Part shown: positions 29,719 to 37,723 of the stretch, one piece after another
Numbering within the stretch: the stretch's first letter is position 1
Layout of the letters: each line of letters starts with the position of its first letter
Source: Flavobacterium succinicans LMG 10402
GTDB taxonomy: Bacteria; Bacteroidota; Bacteroidia; Flavobacteriales; Flavobacteriaceae
Reading direction: 5' to 3'
Assembly (NCBI RefSeq): GCF_000611675.1
Contig: NZ_JATV01000015.1
Coordinates: 1 to 64,000, forward strand
DNA length: 64,000 bases
Notes under the pieces: generated by a model
The model's input: the letters and a program-made list of their open reading frames with translations, nothing else
Told to the model about the DNA's origin: nothing
The model's database searches: none
Position numbers and translations under genes: made by a program

Positions 29719-30241
29719 AAGTAGAAAAGTAGTTAACCCAAACAAACCAAAGAACAAAAACAACACCATAAATAAATAGCGGAAAAATCACACCATGCAA
29801 AAGGTGCTCATATGCAGGAAAACGATACAAAAGAAGGCTCAAAAGCACAATTCGCATCACATTGAGCACATAAATCAACACACAGCCTCCGAGTAAAAAA
29901 AAGAAAGTAGTCTTAAACCGTCCCGCAAAAGCAATCACAAAAGAAACAAAAAGAATCATTACACTTACCGCATTGCACCCTTCAATGATTCGAGCGACTT
30001 CCTTCATATATAACAAAATACTGATTTTTGTATTTTCTCGATAAACAACATCGCTATTGGGGGCCAAGATTTGTAGCATTTTCTTGGTATGACTAGCCAC
30101 AAGACGTGTGATACCATCTAACTGATCTCCATCAAATCTGGACAAATACCACTGATAACAAAGAGTAAGCCCGATAAATGTTAACAAAAAAGCCCCTATG
30201 AATTGCAAAAAAGGCTTATACAATGTCCAATAGTTCCTCAA
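29693..30241 (-). CDS. xrtF: Exosortase family protein XrtF
   Basis: This inner-membrane cysteine protease/transpeptidase of the exosortase family, about 182 aa, has the expected catalytic set: Cys in IIEGCNAVSVM, Arg in NVMRIVLL and His in HLLHGVIFP, spread over several membrane helices. No ATG lies in the N-terminal region. TTG 30268 would extend it by 9 residues, but a -7 element TAAATTTG (30256-30263) falls inside that extension, so I place the start at TTG 30241. Exosortases process proteins with C-terminal sorting tags; no such target is evident in this window. Confidence 0.85.
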   Translation of the reverse strand: MRNYWTLYKPFLQFIGAFLLTFIGLTLCYQWYLSRFDGDQLDGITRLVASHTKKMLQILAPNSDVVYRENTKISILLYMKEVARIIEGCNAVSVMILFVSFVIAFAGRFKTTFFFLLGGCVLIYVLNVMRIVLLSLLLYRFPAYEHLLHGVIFPLFIYGVVFVLWFVWVNYFSTYAKKNTSK

Positions 30242-30255
30242 ATTGATTTTTTTTT

Positions 30256-30263
30256 CAAATTTA
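30256..30263 (-). promoter_or_regulatory. Candidate -7 element of xrtF
   Basis: Minus-strand TAAATTTG fits TAnnTTTG and lies 14 bases before TTG 30241. It decides the start of xrtF if real. No clear -33 element is seen. Confidence 0.4.
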
Positions 30264-30288
30264 TGCAAATTATAATACTGGCATTAAA

Positions 30289-30296
30289 TACTTTTG
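30289..30296 (+). promoter_or_regulatory. Bacteroidota -7 element of the GAF/fRMsr-like gene
   Basis: TACTTTTG matches TAnnTTTG, 17 bases before ATG 30314, and is divergent from xrtF. Confidence 0.6.
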
Positions 30297-30313
30297 TTTA
30301 AAAAAATAAAAAA

Positions 30314-30769
30314 ATGACCTTCCAAGAATTACAACCAAAAGTAATCGCTATTACCCATAACGATACTACTTCAAGAGACGAAAAATTACTGGCCATTTGC
30401 CAACTATTGAACGAAAATATTGAATACTACAATTGGGTAGGTTTTTACTTTGCCAATCACGAATCCAAAACCTTGCACTTAGGCCCTTATGTGGGCGCTG
30501 AAACCGACCATACGGTGATTCCTTTCGGCAAAGGAATTTGCGGACAAGTAGCTGAATCGAATGCGAACTTTGTGGTTCCTGATGTAGCCGCACAGGACAA
30601 CTATATTGCCTGTAGCTTTACAGTGAAATCAGAAATTGTGGTACCACTATTCGTAAATGGTGTCAACATTGGTCAAATCGATATTGATAGCCATGTGATT
30701 GATCCTTTCACAGAAGCTGACGAACGATTCTTGGAGTTTGTGAATGAAGAAATTGCGAAACTATTTTAA
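30314..30769 (+). CDS. GAF-domain protein, free methionine-R-sulfoxide reductase-like
   Basis: This 151-aa single GAF domain resembles fRMsr (E. coli YebR/MsrC), which reduces free methionine-(R)-sulfoxide. The core GKGICGQVAE (Cys76) and DNYIACSFTVKSEIVVPL (Cys100) match the fRMsr positions for the 94-type and catalytic 118-type cysteines. The third cysteine of YebR (84-type, GPFQGKIAC) is replaced here by a DH sequence. By inference it keeps the catalytic Cys and must use Cys76 as resolving partner. A -7 element precedes it, and the next gene follows 10 bases after the stop. Confidence 0.87.
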   Translation: MTFQELQPKVIAITHNDTTSRDEKLLAICQLLNENIEYYNWVGFYFANHESKTLHLGPYVGAETDHTVIPFGKGICGQVAESNANFVVPDVAAQDNYIACSFTVKSEIVVPLFVNGVNIGQIDIDSHVIDPFTEADERFLEFVNEEIAKLF

Positions 30770-30779
30770 ATCATTTTTT

Positions 30780-31724
30780 ATGAGTGTAAAAAAACGTTTT
30801 GCCGTATTGCTTCTATTAATTTCCTCAACGATTTATTCCCAAAACGGCACCAAGAAATTATTTCACATCGATAAATATCTAGTTACATCCAACGAAAAAA
30901 ACTTTGAATACATCAAAGAAGTTGAAGAATATGACACGAATAAAAAAGCATATCCCATAAAGATATACTACAAATCAGGCAAAATATATCTAATAGGAAC
31001 TACTTTAAACAAAGACAAAGTTGTCCTAGACGGTAAATGCTTGTATTACTATGAAAATGGCAAAAAAAAACGAGTAGCAAACTATGAAAATAATATACTC
31101 GTAGACAAGCAATATTATTATCACGAAAATGGAGTTCTCAAATTAGAATCAGAATTCGAAGTAAGCAAAAACAAAAAAGAGTCTACACTGAAAATTCTTA
31201 ACTATTTTGATGAAAATAATGTACAAAAAGTAACAAATGGCGAGGGAGAATATGTAGAAGAAGGCTGGAACGATCAAACCTCTACTGGCACAATAAAGAA
31301 CTTTTTAAAAGAAGGTATTTGGAGAGGACATTTAATAAAGGAAAAAGTCAGTTTTACCGAACAATTCAACAAAGGAAAACTAGTTGTAGGCCATAGCATT
31401 GACTCTTTGAATAACAAATTCACTTACAATGTAGTCAACGAAAGAGCACATCCCAAAAAAGGCATGAATGATTTTTATAATTATTTAAAAAAAAACGACA
31501 TCATTCCAAGAAACATCAATGGTAAAGTTACAGGCAAAATAATCATTAACATTGATATTGACAAAAACGGTAAATTAGAAAATGTTTCTTGCTATACAGG
31601 AGACCAATATGGCATTACAGAGAATGCTGTAAAATTAATTGCTCAATATGAAAACTGGATACCAGGAAAACACAGAGGCATTACTGTTAAAACACATTTC
31701 ACATTACCTATTGCCTTTGAATAA
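30780..31724 (+). CDS. Secreted protein with MORN-like repeats and TonB C-terminal domain
   Basis: The protein is 314 aa from ATG 30780. An in-frame ATG at 30744 overlaps the preceding gene and would give no proper signal peptide start. A signal peptide (VLLLLISSTIYSQ) is followed by about 150 residues of MORN-like toxin-antitoxin-type repeats (YYKSGKIYLIG, YYYENGKKKRVANY, YYHENGVLKLESEF). The C-terminal 85 residues form a TonB_C-type domain (GKIIINIDIDKNGKLENVSC, ENWIPGKHRG). There is no N-terminal membrane anchor other than the signal, so it is a periplasmic or outer-membrane relative rather than a true TonB. Function unknown. Confidence 0.82.
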   Translation: MSVKKRFAVLLLLISSTIYSQNGTKKLFHIDKYLVTSNEKNFEYIKEVEEYDTNKKAYPIKIYYKSGKIYLIGTTLNKDKVVLDGKCLYYYENGKKKRVANYENNILVDKQYYYHENGVLKLESEFEVSKNKKESTLKILNYFDENNVQKVTNGEGEYVEEGWNDQTSTGTIKNFLKEGIWRGHLIKEKVSFTEQFNKGKLVVGHSIDSLNNKFTYNVVNERAHPKKGMNDFYNYLKKNDIIPRNINGKVTGKIIINIDIDKNGKLENVSCYTGDQYGITENAVKLIAQYENWIPGKHRGITVKTHFTLPIAFE

Positions 31725-31793
31725 ATTATCGCAGTGTTTTTAAACAACTAACACCTAACCACTTGTCAACTCTAAAAATAAAGAAACGTTTCT

Positions 31794-31825
31794 TTTGTTC
31801 TAGTCAAAATTATTTTCTACTTTTG
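31794..31825 (+). promoter_or_regulatory. Promoter of rpsO (-33 TTTG, -7 TACTTTTG)
   Basis: TTTG at 31794-31797 and TACTTTTG at 31818-31825 are 20 bases apart. This promoter lies inside the in-frame extension upstream of rpsO and so excludes the earlier ATG 31763 as the start. Confidence 0.75.
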
Positions 31826-31882
31826 CACCCGTCTTACAAGAGTATGTTCGACATACATAAAAATCATTTAAATAATATTAGC

Positions 31883-32152
31883 ATGTATTTAACTAAAGAA
31901 GTTAAAGCGGAAATTTTCGCTAAACACGGAGGAAAAGCAGAAAACACTGGATCTGCAGAAGGACAAATCGCTTTATTCACTCACAGAATTAGCCACCTTA
32001 CTGAGCACTTGAAAAAAAATCGTCACGATTATAATACTGAGCGTTCTTTGGTACTATTAGTAGGTAAAAGAAGAGCTTTGTTGGATTACTTGAAAAAGAA
32101 AGAAATCAACAGATACCGTGAGATTATCAAAGTATTGGGTATTAGAAAATAA
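31883..32152 (+). CDS. rpsO: 30S ribosomal protein S15
   Basis: The protein is 89 aa from ATG 31883 (MYLTKEVKAEIFAKHGG), the normal S15 length. GSAEGQIALFTHRISHLTEHLK and the LVLLVGKRRALLDYLKK core, which bind 16S rRNA, are clear. Its own promoter and a terminator flank it, and pnp follows under a separate promoter. The rpsO-pnp order is the same as in many bacteria. Confidence 0.98.
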   Translation: MYLTKEVKAEIFAKHGGKAENTGSAEGQIALFTHRISHLTEHLKKNRHDYNTERSLVLLVGKRRALLDYLKKKEINRYREIIKVLGIRK

Positions 32153-32161
32153 TCAATATAC

Positions 32162-32192
32162 AAAAAAGAGGTGCGAAAGTGCCTCTTTTTTT
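32162..32192 (+). terminator. Terminator after rpsO
   Basis: AAAAAAGAGG (32162-32171) pairs with CCTCTTTTTT (32182-32191), with a loop containing GAAA and a following T tract. Confidence 0.8.
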
Positions 32193-32285
32193 ATTTAAAA
32201 CATGCAGTTTTTAAATTTTTCAAAAACAACTGACAATCATCAGGATAAGAAGTCAAATTTATATAAATGTATAGCTGTCTTTTGC

Positions 32286-32293
32286 TATATTTG
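32286..32293 (+). promoter_or_regulatory. Bacteroidota -7 element of pnp
   Basis: TATATTTG is an exact match to TAnnTTTG. It predicts transcription from about 32299, which leaves a 100-base leader before the pnp ATG. Confidence 0.65.
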
Positions 32294-32318
32294 CAACTGA
32301 TAAAAAAGTTTGGTTTTT

Positions 32319-32375
32319 CATTGGGTTTTAGACGATAACTACACACAACAACTACAACACAACTAAAACCCATTG
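32319..32375 (+). promoter_or_regulatory. Stem-loop in the pnp leader, candidate autoregulatory element
   Basis: The arms CATTGGGTTTTAG (32319-32331) and CTAAAACCCATTG (32363-32375) pair over 13 bp with one mismatch. The 31-base loop is almost free of G and should stay single-stranded. It lies wholly in the predicted pnp 5' leader, 23 bases before the start codon. It has no T run. In Escherichia coli a pnp leader stem-loop mediates autoregulation; a like role here is inferred. Confidence 0.65.
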
Positions 32376-32398
32376 TATAATCCAATAAGAAAAAAAGT

Positions 32399-34534
32399 AT
32401 GATTCCACAATTATTTGTAGAAAGTATCGATTTAGGTGATGGCAGAAGCATCACAATCGAGACAGGTCGTTTAGCCAAACAAGCCGATGGATCTGTTGTA
32501 GTAAGAATGGGCGACACGATGATCCTTGCAACAGCAGTTTCAGCACGTAGCGCCAACCCAGCAGTAGATTTTTTACCTTTAACAGTAGATTACCGCGAAA
32601 AATTTGCAGCAGCTGGTCGTTTTCCTGGAGGTTTCTTCAAAAGAGAAGCGCGTCCTAGCGATAGCGAAGTATTGACGATGCGTTTAGTAGACCGTGTATT
32701 ACGTCCACTTTTCCCAGACGATTACCATGCTGAAACACAAGTTATGATTCAATTAATGTCTCATGACGAAGAAGTAATGCCAGATGCATTGGCTGGTTTG
32801 GCAGCATCTGCAGCATTAGCAGTATCTGACATTCCATTTTACAATTTGATTTCAGAAGTACGTGTTGCACGTATTGATGGTAAATTTGTAATCAACCCAA
32901 GTAGAGAAGACTTAGCAAAATCAGACATCGACATGATGATTGGAGCTTCTATGGACTCTGTAGCTATGGTGGAAGGTGAAATGAAAGAAATTTCAGAAGG
33001 TGAAATGGTAGAAGCTATCAAATTTGCCCACGAAGCGATTAAAGTTCAAATTCAAGCACAATTGCGTTTGCAAGCTGCTTTTGGTAAAAAAGAAATTCGT
33101 ACTTACGAAGGAGAAAAAGAAAACGAAGCAATTTACAAAAAAGTAAAAGCTGCTGCTTACGATAAAATTTATGCTATCGCAAAAGTAGGTTCTGCTAAAC
33201 ACGAAAGAAGTGCTGCATTTGCTGAAGTAAAAGAAGAAGTAAAAGCTTTATTTACAGAAGAAGAATTAGCTGCTGATGGCGATTTAGTTTCTAAATATTT
33301 TTACAAAACCAACAAAGAAGCGGTTCGTAATGTAGTGTTAGAATTAGGCGTACGTTTAGATGGTAGAAAAACAACTGATATTAGACCAATTTGGTGTGAA
33401 ACAGATTATTTACCAAGAGTACATGGATCTTCTTTATTTACTCGTGGAGAAACTCAAGCTTTGGCTACGGTAACTTTAGGAACTTCTAGAGAAGCCAATC
33501 AAATAGATTCTCCATCTGAACAAGGTGAAGAGAAATTCTATTTACACTATAACTTCCCTCCTTTCTCTACAGGTGAAGCAAAACCATTAAGAGGAACTTC
33601 AAGAAGAGAAGTAGGTCACGGAAACTTAGCACAACGTGCGTTAAAAAATATGATTCCTGCTGATTGTCCTTATACTATTCGTATTGTTTCTGAAGTATTA
33701 GAATCTAACGGCTCTTCTTCAATGGCAACCGTTTGTGCAGGTACAATGGCTTTGATGGATGCTGGAGTTCAAATGGTAAAACCAGTTTCTGGAATTGCTA
33801 TGGGATTGATTACTGACGGAGAGAAATTTGCGGTATTGTCTGATATTTTAGGTGACGAAGATCACTTAGGAGATATGGACTTTAAAGTAACTGGAACTGC
33901 TGACGGTATCACAGCTTGCCAAATGGATATCAAAATTGATGGATTGCGTTATGACATCATGGAACAAGCGCTTAACCAAGCTCGTGACGGACGTATGCAT
34001 ATTTTAGGCAAATTGACTGAAACTATCGCTGCACCTAGAGCTGACGTTAAAGCACATGCTCCTAAAATCATCACTAGAACCATTCCTGGAAACTTTATTG
34101 GTGCTTTGATTGGACCTGGTGGAAAAGTAATTCAAGAATTACAAAAAGCTACAGGAACAACCATCGTAATCAACGAAGTAGACGAGCAAGGTGTTATCGA
34201 GATTCTTGGAACAGATCCTGCTGGAATTGAAGCGGTATTGGCCAAAATTCAATCAATCACTTTCAAACCACAAATGGGAGAAGCGTATGAAGTGAAAGTA
34301 ATCAAAATGCTTGACTTTGGTGCTGTGGTAGAATATACTGCTGCTCCAGGAAACGAAGTTTTATTGCACGTATCTGAGTTAGCTTGGGAACGTACTGAAA
34401 ATGTTGCCGATGTAGTGAATATGGGTGACGTATTTCAAATAAAGTATCTTGGTCTTGATCCAAAAACAAGAAAAGAAAAAGTATCAAGAAAAGCATTGTT
34501 GCCTAGACCTCCACGCGAAGAGAAAAAAGAATAA
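32399..34534 (+). CDS. pnp: Polynucleotide phosphorylase
   Basis: This 711-aa 3'-5' phosphorolytic exoribonuclease has two RNase PH domains (about residues 10-145 and 320-460, with [20 protein letters not shown]). An alpha-helical linker lies between them. A KH domain ([21 protein letters not shown], near 565) and an S1 domain (about 625-695) bind RNA. The trimer degrades mRNA in the cytoplasm. Length is normal. It has its own promoter, a structured 100-base leader and a strong terminator. Confidence 0.98.
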   Translation: MIPQLFVESIDLGDGRSITIETGRLAKQADGSVVVRMGDTMILATAVSARSANPAVDFLPLTVDYREKFAAAGRFPGGFFKREARPSDSEVLTMRLVDRVLRPLFPDDYHAETQVMIQLMSHDEEVMPDALAGLAASAALAVSDIPFYNLISEVRVARIDGKFVINPSREDLAKSDIDMMIGASMDSVAMVEGEMKEISEGEMVEAIKFAHEAIKVQIQAQLRLQAAFGKKEIRTYEGEKENEAIYKKVKAAAYDKIYAIAKVGSAKHERSAAFAEVKEEVKALFTEEELAADGDLVSKYFYKTNKEAVRNVVLELGVRLDGRKTTDIRPIWCETDYLPRVHGSSLFTRGETQALATVTLGTSREANQIDSPSEQGEEKFYLHYNFPPFSTGEAKPLRGTSRREVGHGNLAQRALKNMIPADCPYTIRIVSEVLESNGSSSMATVCAGTMALMDAGVQMVKPVSGIAMGLITDGEKFAVLSDILGDEDHLGDMDFKVTGTADGITACQMDIKIDGLRYDIMEQALNQARDGRMHILGKLTETIAAPRADVKAHAPKIITRTIPGNFIGALIGPGGKVIQELQKATGTTIVINEVDEQGVIEILGTDPAGIEAVLAKIQSITFKPQMGEAYEVKVIKMLDFGAVVEYTAAPGNEVLLHVSELAWERTENVADVVNMGDVFQIKYLGLDPKTRKEKVSRKALLPRPPREEKKE

Positions 34535-34560
34535 CGATTTAAGTAAAGGTCACTATTCAA

Positions 34561-34599
34561 AAGCCCCTTATTCATTATGACTAAGGGGCTTTTTTTTGC
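34561..34599 (+). terminator. Terminator after pnp
   Basis: The perfect 10-bp stem AAGCCCCTTA (34561-34570) / TAAGGGGCTT (34582-34591) is followed by T8. Confidence 0.92.
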
Positions 34600-34732
34600 A
34601 TAAAAATTAGCAACATCCTAGGGCTATCTGTGAATTTCACAATAAAAATTAAAAATAAATAAACGACTTTACATTTAATTCATATAAAAAAAATATCTTT
34701 AACCTTATTAACCTTATAAACAAGTATTAGAC

Positions 34733-35128
34733 ATGGCATTTACAGTTATTCAAAACACAAAAATTAACACAACTCCTTTTACTTTTTCAAGCCCAGGAAC
34801 AGTACAATATCCTGTTTCTCCTTTGGTTTCGGCAAAATTCTACACCCCTGAAGGCGGTGCTTTAACCCTAAAAATTAGAGCTACTTTGTACATGAACTCT
34901 GAGGACACTATCCCACCAACAGTGCAAACGCCAATAGAATCTGGCAATGTACTAACCATGAACTACGATTACAATTTCTCGGAAGAAACCCCAGAAAGTT
35001 GCGATGTATATTATGTAGAAGTAGATTATACTTCAGACACTGTGGGTGATATAACTACCATCATGTCTTATATGGTAGACTTAGATCCTGAGACTTCTAG
35101 AGGAACCGAAACAACTGTAGGACACTAA
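34733..35128 (+). CDS. Hypothetical protein, predicted beta-rich
   Basis: This 131-aa protein is one I do not recognise. It has no signal peptide, membrane helix or cysteine cluster (one Cys). Alternating hydrophobic and polar residues with many Thr, Ser and Pro suggest a beta-sandwich. The C-terminal half is acidic. It is a single-gene unit between the pnp terminator and a hairpin at 35151-35183. It starts at ATG 34733. Good codon periodicity and flanking terminators support it as a real gene; function unknown. Confidence 0.72.
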   Translation: MAFTVIQNTKINTTPFTFSSPGTVQYPVSPLVSAKFYTPEGGALTLKIRATLYMNSEDTIPPTVQTPIESGNVLTMNYDYNFSEETPESCDVYYVEVDYTSDTVGDITTIMSYMVDLDPETSRGTETTVGH

Positions 35129-35150
35129 CAATAAGCTTATTGAAAACCAA

Positions 35151-35186
35151 ACATACGTCGTTTAAAAAACAAACGATGTATGTTTT
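35151..35186 (+). terminator. Hairpin after the 131-aa hypothetical gene, weak terminator
   Basis: ACATACGTCGTTT (35151-35163) pairs with AAACGATGTATGT (35171-35183) with one G-T pair, followed by only four T residues. Confidence 0.5.
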
Positions 35187-35203
35187 AGCACATATAATTT
35201 GAA

Positions 35204-36928
35204 ATGGCAAAATTTAAACTTATTCTAGTTATATTATATCTAATTATTCCATCTCTTTTATTTTCTCAAAAAATTTTAGAAAATGATGTTTTTGTAAAAA
35301 CGCTTGAGAAAAAAACGAAAGAATTTAGTACTGAATACAACTTTAACAAGGCTCAATCTTTTTTTATTAAAAAGAATTGGGATTCAACATTGGTCAACTC
35401 AATGAAACAATTGCATTCAAGTAACAACAAAGAATTAGCAGATTATTGCCATTATTTTAGAGGAAGTAGTTTTAGAGAAAAAAAACTATTCAAAGAAGCC
35501 ATTTCAGAATTAAATTTAGTTTCTAAAAATTTTAAATTTTACTCATTAATAAATAAAGATTTAGGTGAAAATTTTTTAGAATTAAAACAGTATAAAAAAG
35601 CCATTAATCATTTCAAAAAAATAGAAAAAACACCAATTCCAAACCAACAAGGATATCAAATAAGTATTATTTATCAAAATTTAGGCATTTGTTATTTACA
35701 CCTCAATCAATTTACTGAGGCCGAAGCATACCTATTGAAAAGTCTCCAACTTCAAGAAAAAGACACAGTATCTATATTTGGCATATACAATGACATAGCT
35801 AATTTATATTATGTCCAATACAAAGACGCCCAAGCCATAACCTATTTTGAAAAAACCTATACGTTATCCAAAACAATAAAAGATTTTGATAAAAAAAGGC
35901 AAGCTTGTAAAAACATGGCTGTAGTCGAAGAAAACAGAGGCAACTTCAAAAAAGCCCTAGCCTACCGTAAAGAATCAGAGCAATGGAAAGATTCCCTCAA
36001 CAACCAAAACAAAATTTGGGCACTCGCAGACTACGAGAAAAAGTATGCGGTAGCTCAAAAACAAAAACAAATCTCAGTACTCAAAGTAGAAAATGAATTA
36101 AAAAAAACGCAACGTAATACTATGTTTTTTTCTACTATAGGTTTACTACTCCTTTTAACAGGTGGTGTGTATATCTATGGGCAAAAGGAGAAAAACACCA
36201 AAATTATTTTAAGCCAAAAAGAAAAACTAGACGAGCTCAATACGACCAAAGACCAATTGTTTTCTATTGTAAGTCACGATTTACGTTCGTCCGTCAATGC
36301 GCTCAAAACCAGCAACACCAAACTCACCAATTCCCTAGAATCCAAAAACTACGAGGAACTCGACAAACTCCTGCATCAAAACAGTGCGATTGCCAACAGC
36401 GCTTATAGTTTACTAGATAATTTGTTGCATTGGGCGTTATTACAAACCCAACAATTGTATTTTCATAAAGATTCAGTGCATTTGTTTTCTATTGTACAAC
36501 AAATAGAATACAGCTACAAACCCCTACTGTTAGAAAAAACAATTGCCTTTGAAAACGAAGTGTCCAAAAACGGTTTCATCTTCGTAGATCTCGATTCGTT
36601 AAAAATCATTTTGCGCAACTTGTTGGATAATGCTATTAAATTCTCTCCAGAGTACAGCAGCATTCGTTTTTACAGCCTAGACACCCCATCCGAGTTCCAT
36701 CAATTGATTATTGAAGATCAAGGCATCGGGATGCGTCCAGAAACCATAGCCGAGTTATTAGAAGACAACGAACTATTGGCTAAGAAAAGCAATTCAGAAA
36801 TCATAGGAACGGGACTTGGCATGCAATTATGCAAACAAATGATCAAGAAAAATGGCGGCACACTCGCCATAGAAAGCGAACTCAACAAAGGCACTAAGAT
36901 GATTTTATCATTCCCTAAAACCGTATAG
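35204..36928 (+). CDS. TPR-containing membrane sensor histidine kinase
   Basis: This 574-aa protein has a signal peptide (residues 1-21, ending LLFSQ). A periplasmic stretch of tetratricopeptide repeats follows (about 70-270; YQNLGICYLHLNQFTEAEAYL and similar), then one membrane helix (about 308-326) and a coiled coil. The HisKA domain carries phospho-acceptor His358 in SIVSHDLRSSV. The ATPase domain has the N box NLLDNAIKFSP, G1 DQGIGM and G2 GTGLGM. The next gene, a LytTR response regulator, starts 1 base after the stop, so it is the presumed partner. The signal sensed is unknown. Confidence 0.93.
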   Translation: MAKFKLILVILYLIIPSLLFSQKILENDVFVKTLEKKTKEFSTEYNFNKAQSFFIKKNWDSTLVNSMKQLHSSNNKELADYCHYFRGSSFREKKLFKEAISELNLVSKNFKFYSLINKDLGENFLELKQYKKAINHFKKIEKTPIPNQQGYQISIIYQNLGICYLHLNQFTEAEAYLLKSLQLQEKDTVSIFGIYNDIANLYYVQYKDAQAITYFEKTYTLSKTIKDFDKKRQACKNMAVVEENRGNFKKALAYRKESEQWKDSLNNQNKIWALADYEKKYAVAQKQKQISVLKVENELKKTQRNTMFFSTIGLLLLLTGGVYIYGQKEKNTKIILSQKEKLDELNTTKDQLFSIVSHDLRSSVNALKTSNTKLTNSLESKNYEELDKLLHQNSAIANSAYSLLDNLLHWALLQTQQLYFHKDSVHLFSIVQQIEYSYKPLLLEKTIAFENEVSKNGFIFVDLDSLKIILRNLLDNAIKFSPEYSSIRFYSLDTPSEFHQLIIEDQGIGMRPETIAELLEDNELLAKKSNSEIIGTGLGMQLCKQMIKKNGGTLAIESELNKGTKMILSFPKTV

Positions 36929-36929
36929 C

Positions 36930-37676
36930 ATGGATACCATCAACATTCTAATCATAGAAGATACGCTAGAAGAAAGCAACGCCTTGAGCAAAGTACTTTT
37001 GGAAAACAACTACAACATCGTTGGGGTAGCAAGAACCTTTAAAGATGCCTTAACGCTGTTTTATAGCCAAAAAGTAGACATTGCCATCATAGATGTTTTT
37101 TTGGATGGAAAACCCGATGGTATTGCTTTTGCTGAAGCGATTAGCATAATGCCTAATGCCGTAAAGCCTTTTGTGTTTTTGACCAGTTCACAAGACCGTC
37201 AAATCTTCGAAAGAGCCAAACTCACCAAACCGTTTAGTTTCTTGATGAAACCTTTCAATGCATTAGAAATTTTGTATGCTATTGAAATGGCAGTAGAAAA
37301 ATTTTATGCCCAAAGCCAAGTCTTTCAAAGCGAAGAACAAGATACCGTGGTGAGCCATGAGTATTTGTTCATCAAGAAAAAAAATGCCTTAAAAAAAGTA
37401 GCCCTAAAAGACATCCTCTACATCGAGGTGGAAGAAAGGTATTGCAACATCATTACTGAGAAAGAAAAATTTGTGATTTTAATTTCGCTCACCAAAATTA
37501 GCGGTTTACTCAACCCAAATGAATTCATCAAGACCCATCGTAATTACTTGGTCAATGTAAACAAAATCGAAGAAATCATCCTCGCCGACAATTTAATCAT
37601 CGTACAAGGCGGACACAAAGTCAACCTAAGCGACACCTACAAAGACTTCATTAAGAAAATGAATATTTTGTCTTAA
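36930..37676 (+). CDS. LytTR-family response regulator
   Basis: This 248-aa protein has a receiver domain (about 1-125) with phospho-acceptor Asp55 (AIIDVFLDGKPDG), the acidic pair IIEDTLEES near the N-terminus, and the Lys of FLMKPFNALEI. A LytTR DNA-binding domain (about 145-245) contains VALKDILYIEVEERYCNI, the typical FIKTHRNYLVNVNKIEEI and NLSDTYKDF. It binds DNA as a dimer in the major groove. It pairs with the TPR kinase upstream and is followed by a terminator, beside which an IS element has inserted. Confidence 0.95.
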   Translation: MDTINILIIEDTLEESNALSKVLLENNYNIVGVARTFKDALTLFYSQKVDIAIIDVFLDGKPDGIAFAEAISIMPNAVKPFVFLTSSQDRQIFERAKLTKPFSFLMKPFNALEILYAIEMAVEKFYAQSQVFQSEEQDTVVSHEYLFIKKKNALKKVALKDILYIEVEERYCNIITEKEKFVILISLTKISGLLNPNEFIKTHRNYLVNVNKIEEIILADNLIIVQGGHKVNLSDTYKDFIKKMNILS

Positions 37677-37684
37677 AACAAATA

Positions 37685-37712
37685 AATCTCTCAAAAGGAG
37701 ATTTTTTTTTTT
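37685..37712 (+). terminator. Terminator of the kinase/regulator operon
   Basis: AATCTC (37685-37690) pairs with GAGATT (37698-37703), followed by about ten further T. The inserted IS lies immediately beyond it. Confidence 0.75.
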
Positions 37713-37723
37713 GATGTAAACGC
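37711..37723. repeat. Left copy of 13-bp direct repeat flanking the IS
   Basis: TTGATGTAAACGC is repeated exactly at 39065-39077. A target-site duplication of 13 bp is in the range reported for IS4-type elements. Confidence 0.7.

Noticed and set aside
30744..30779. Earlier ATG of the TonB_C/MORN-like gene
   Set aside because: It overlaps the preceding gene by 26 bases and delays the signal peptide; ATG 30780 gives a normal one.
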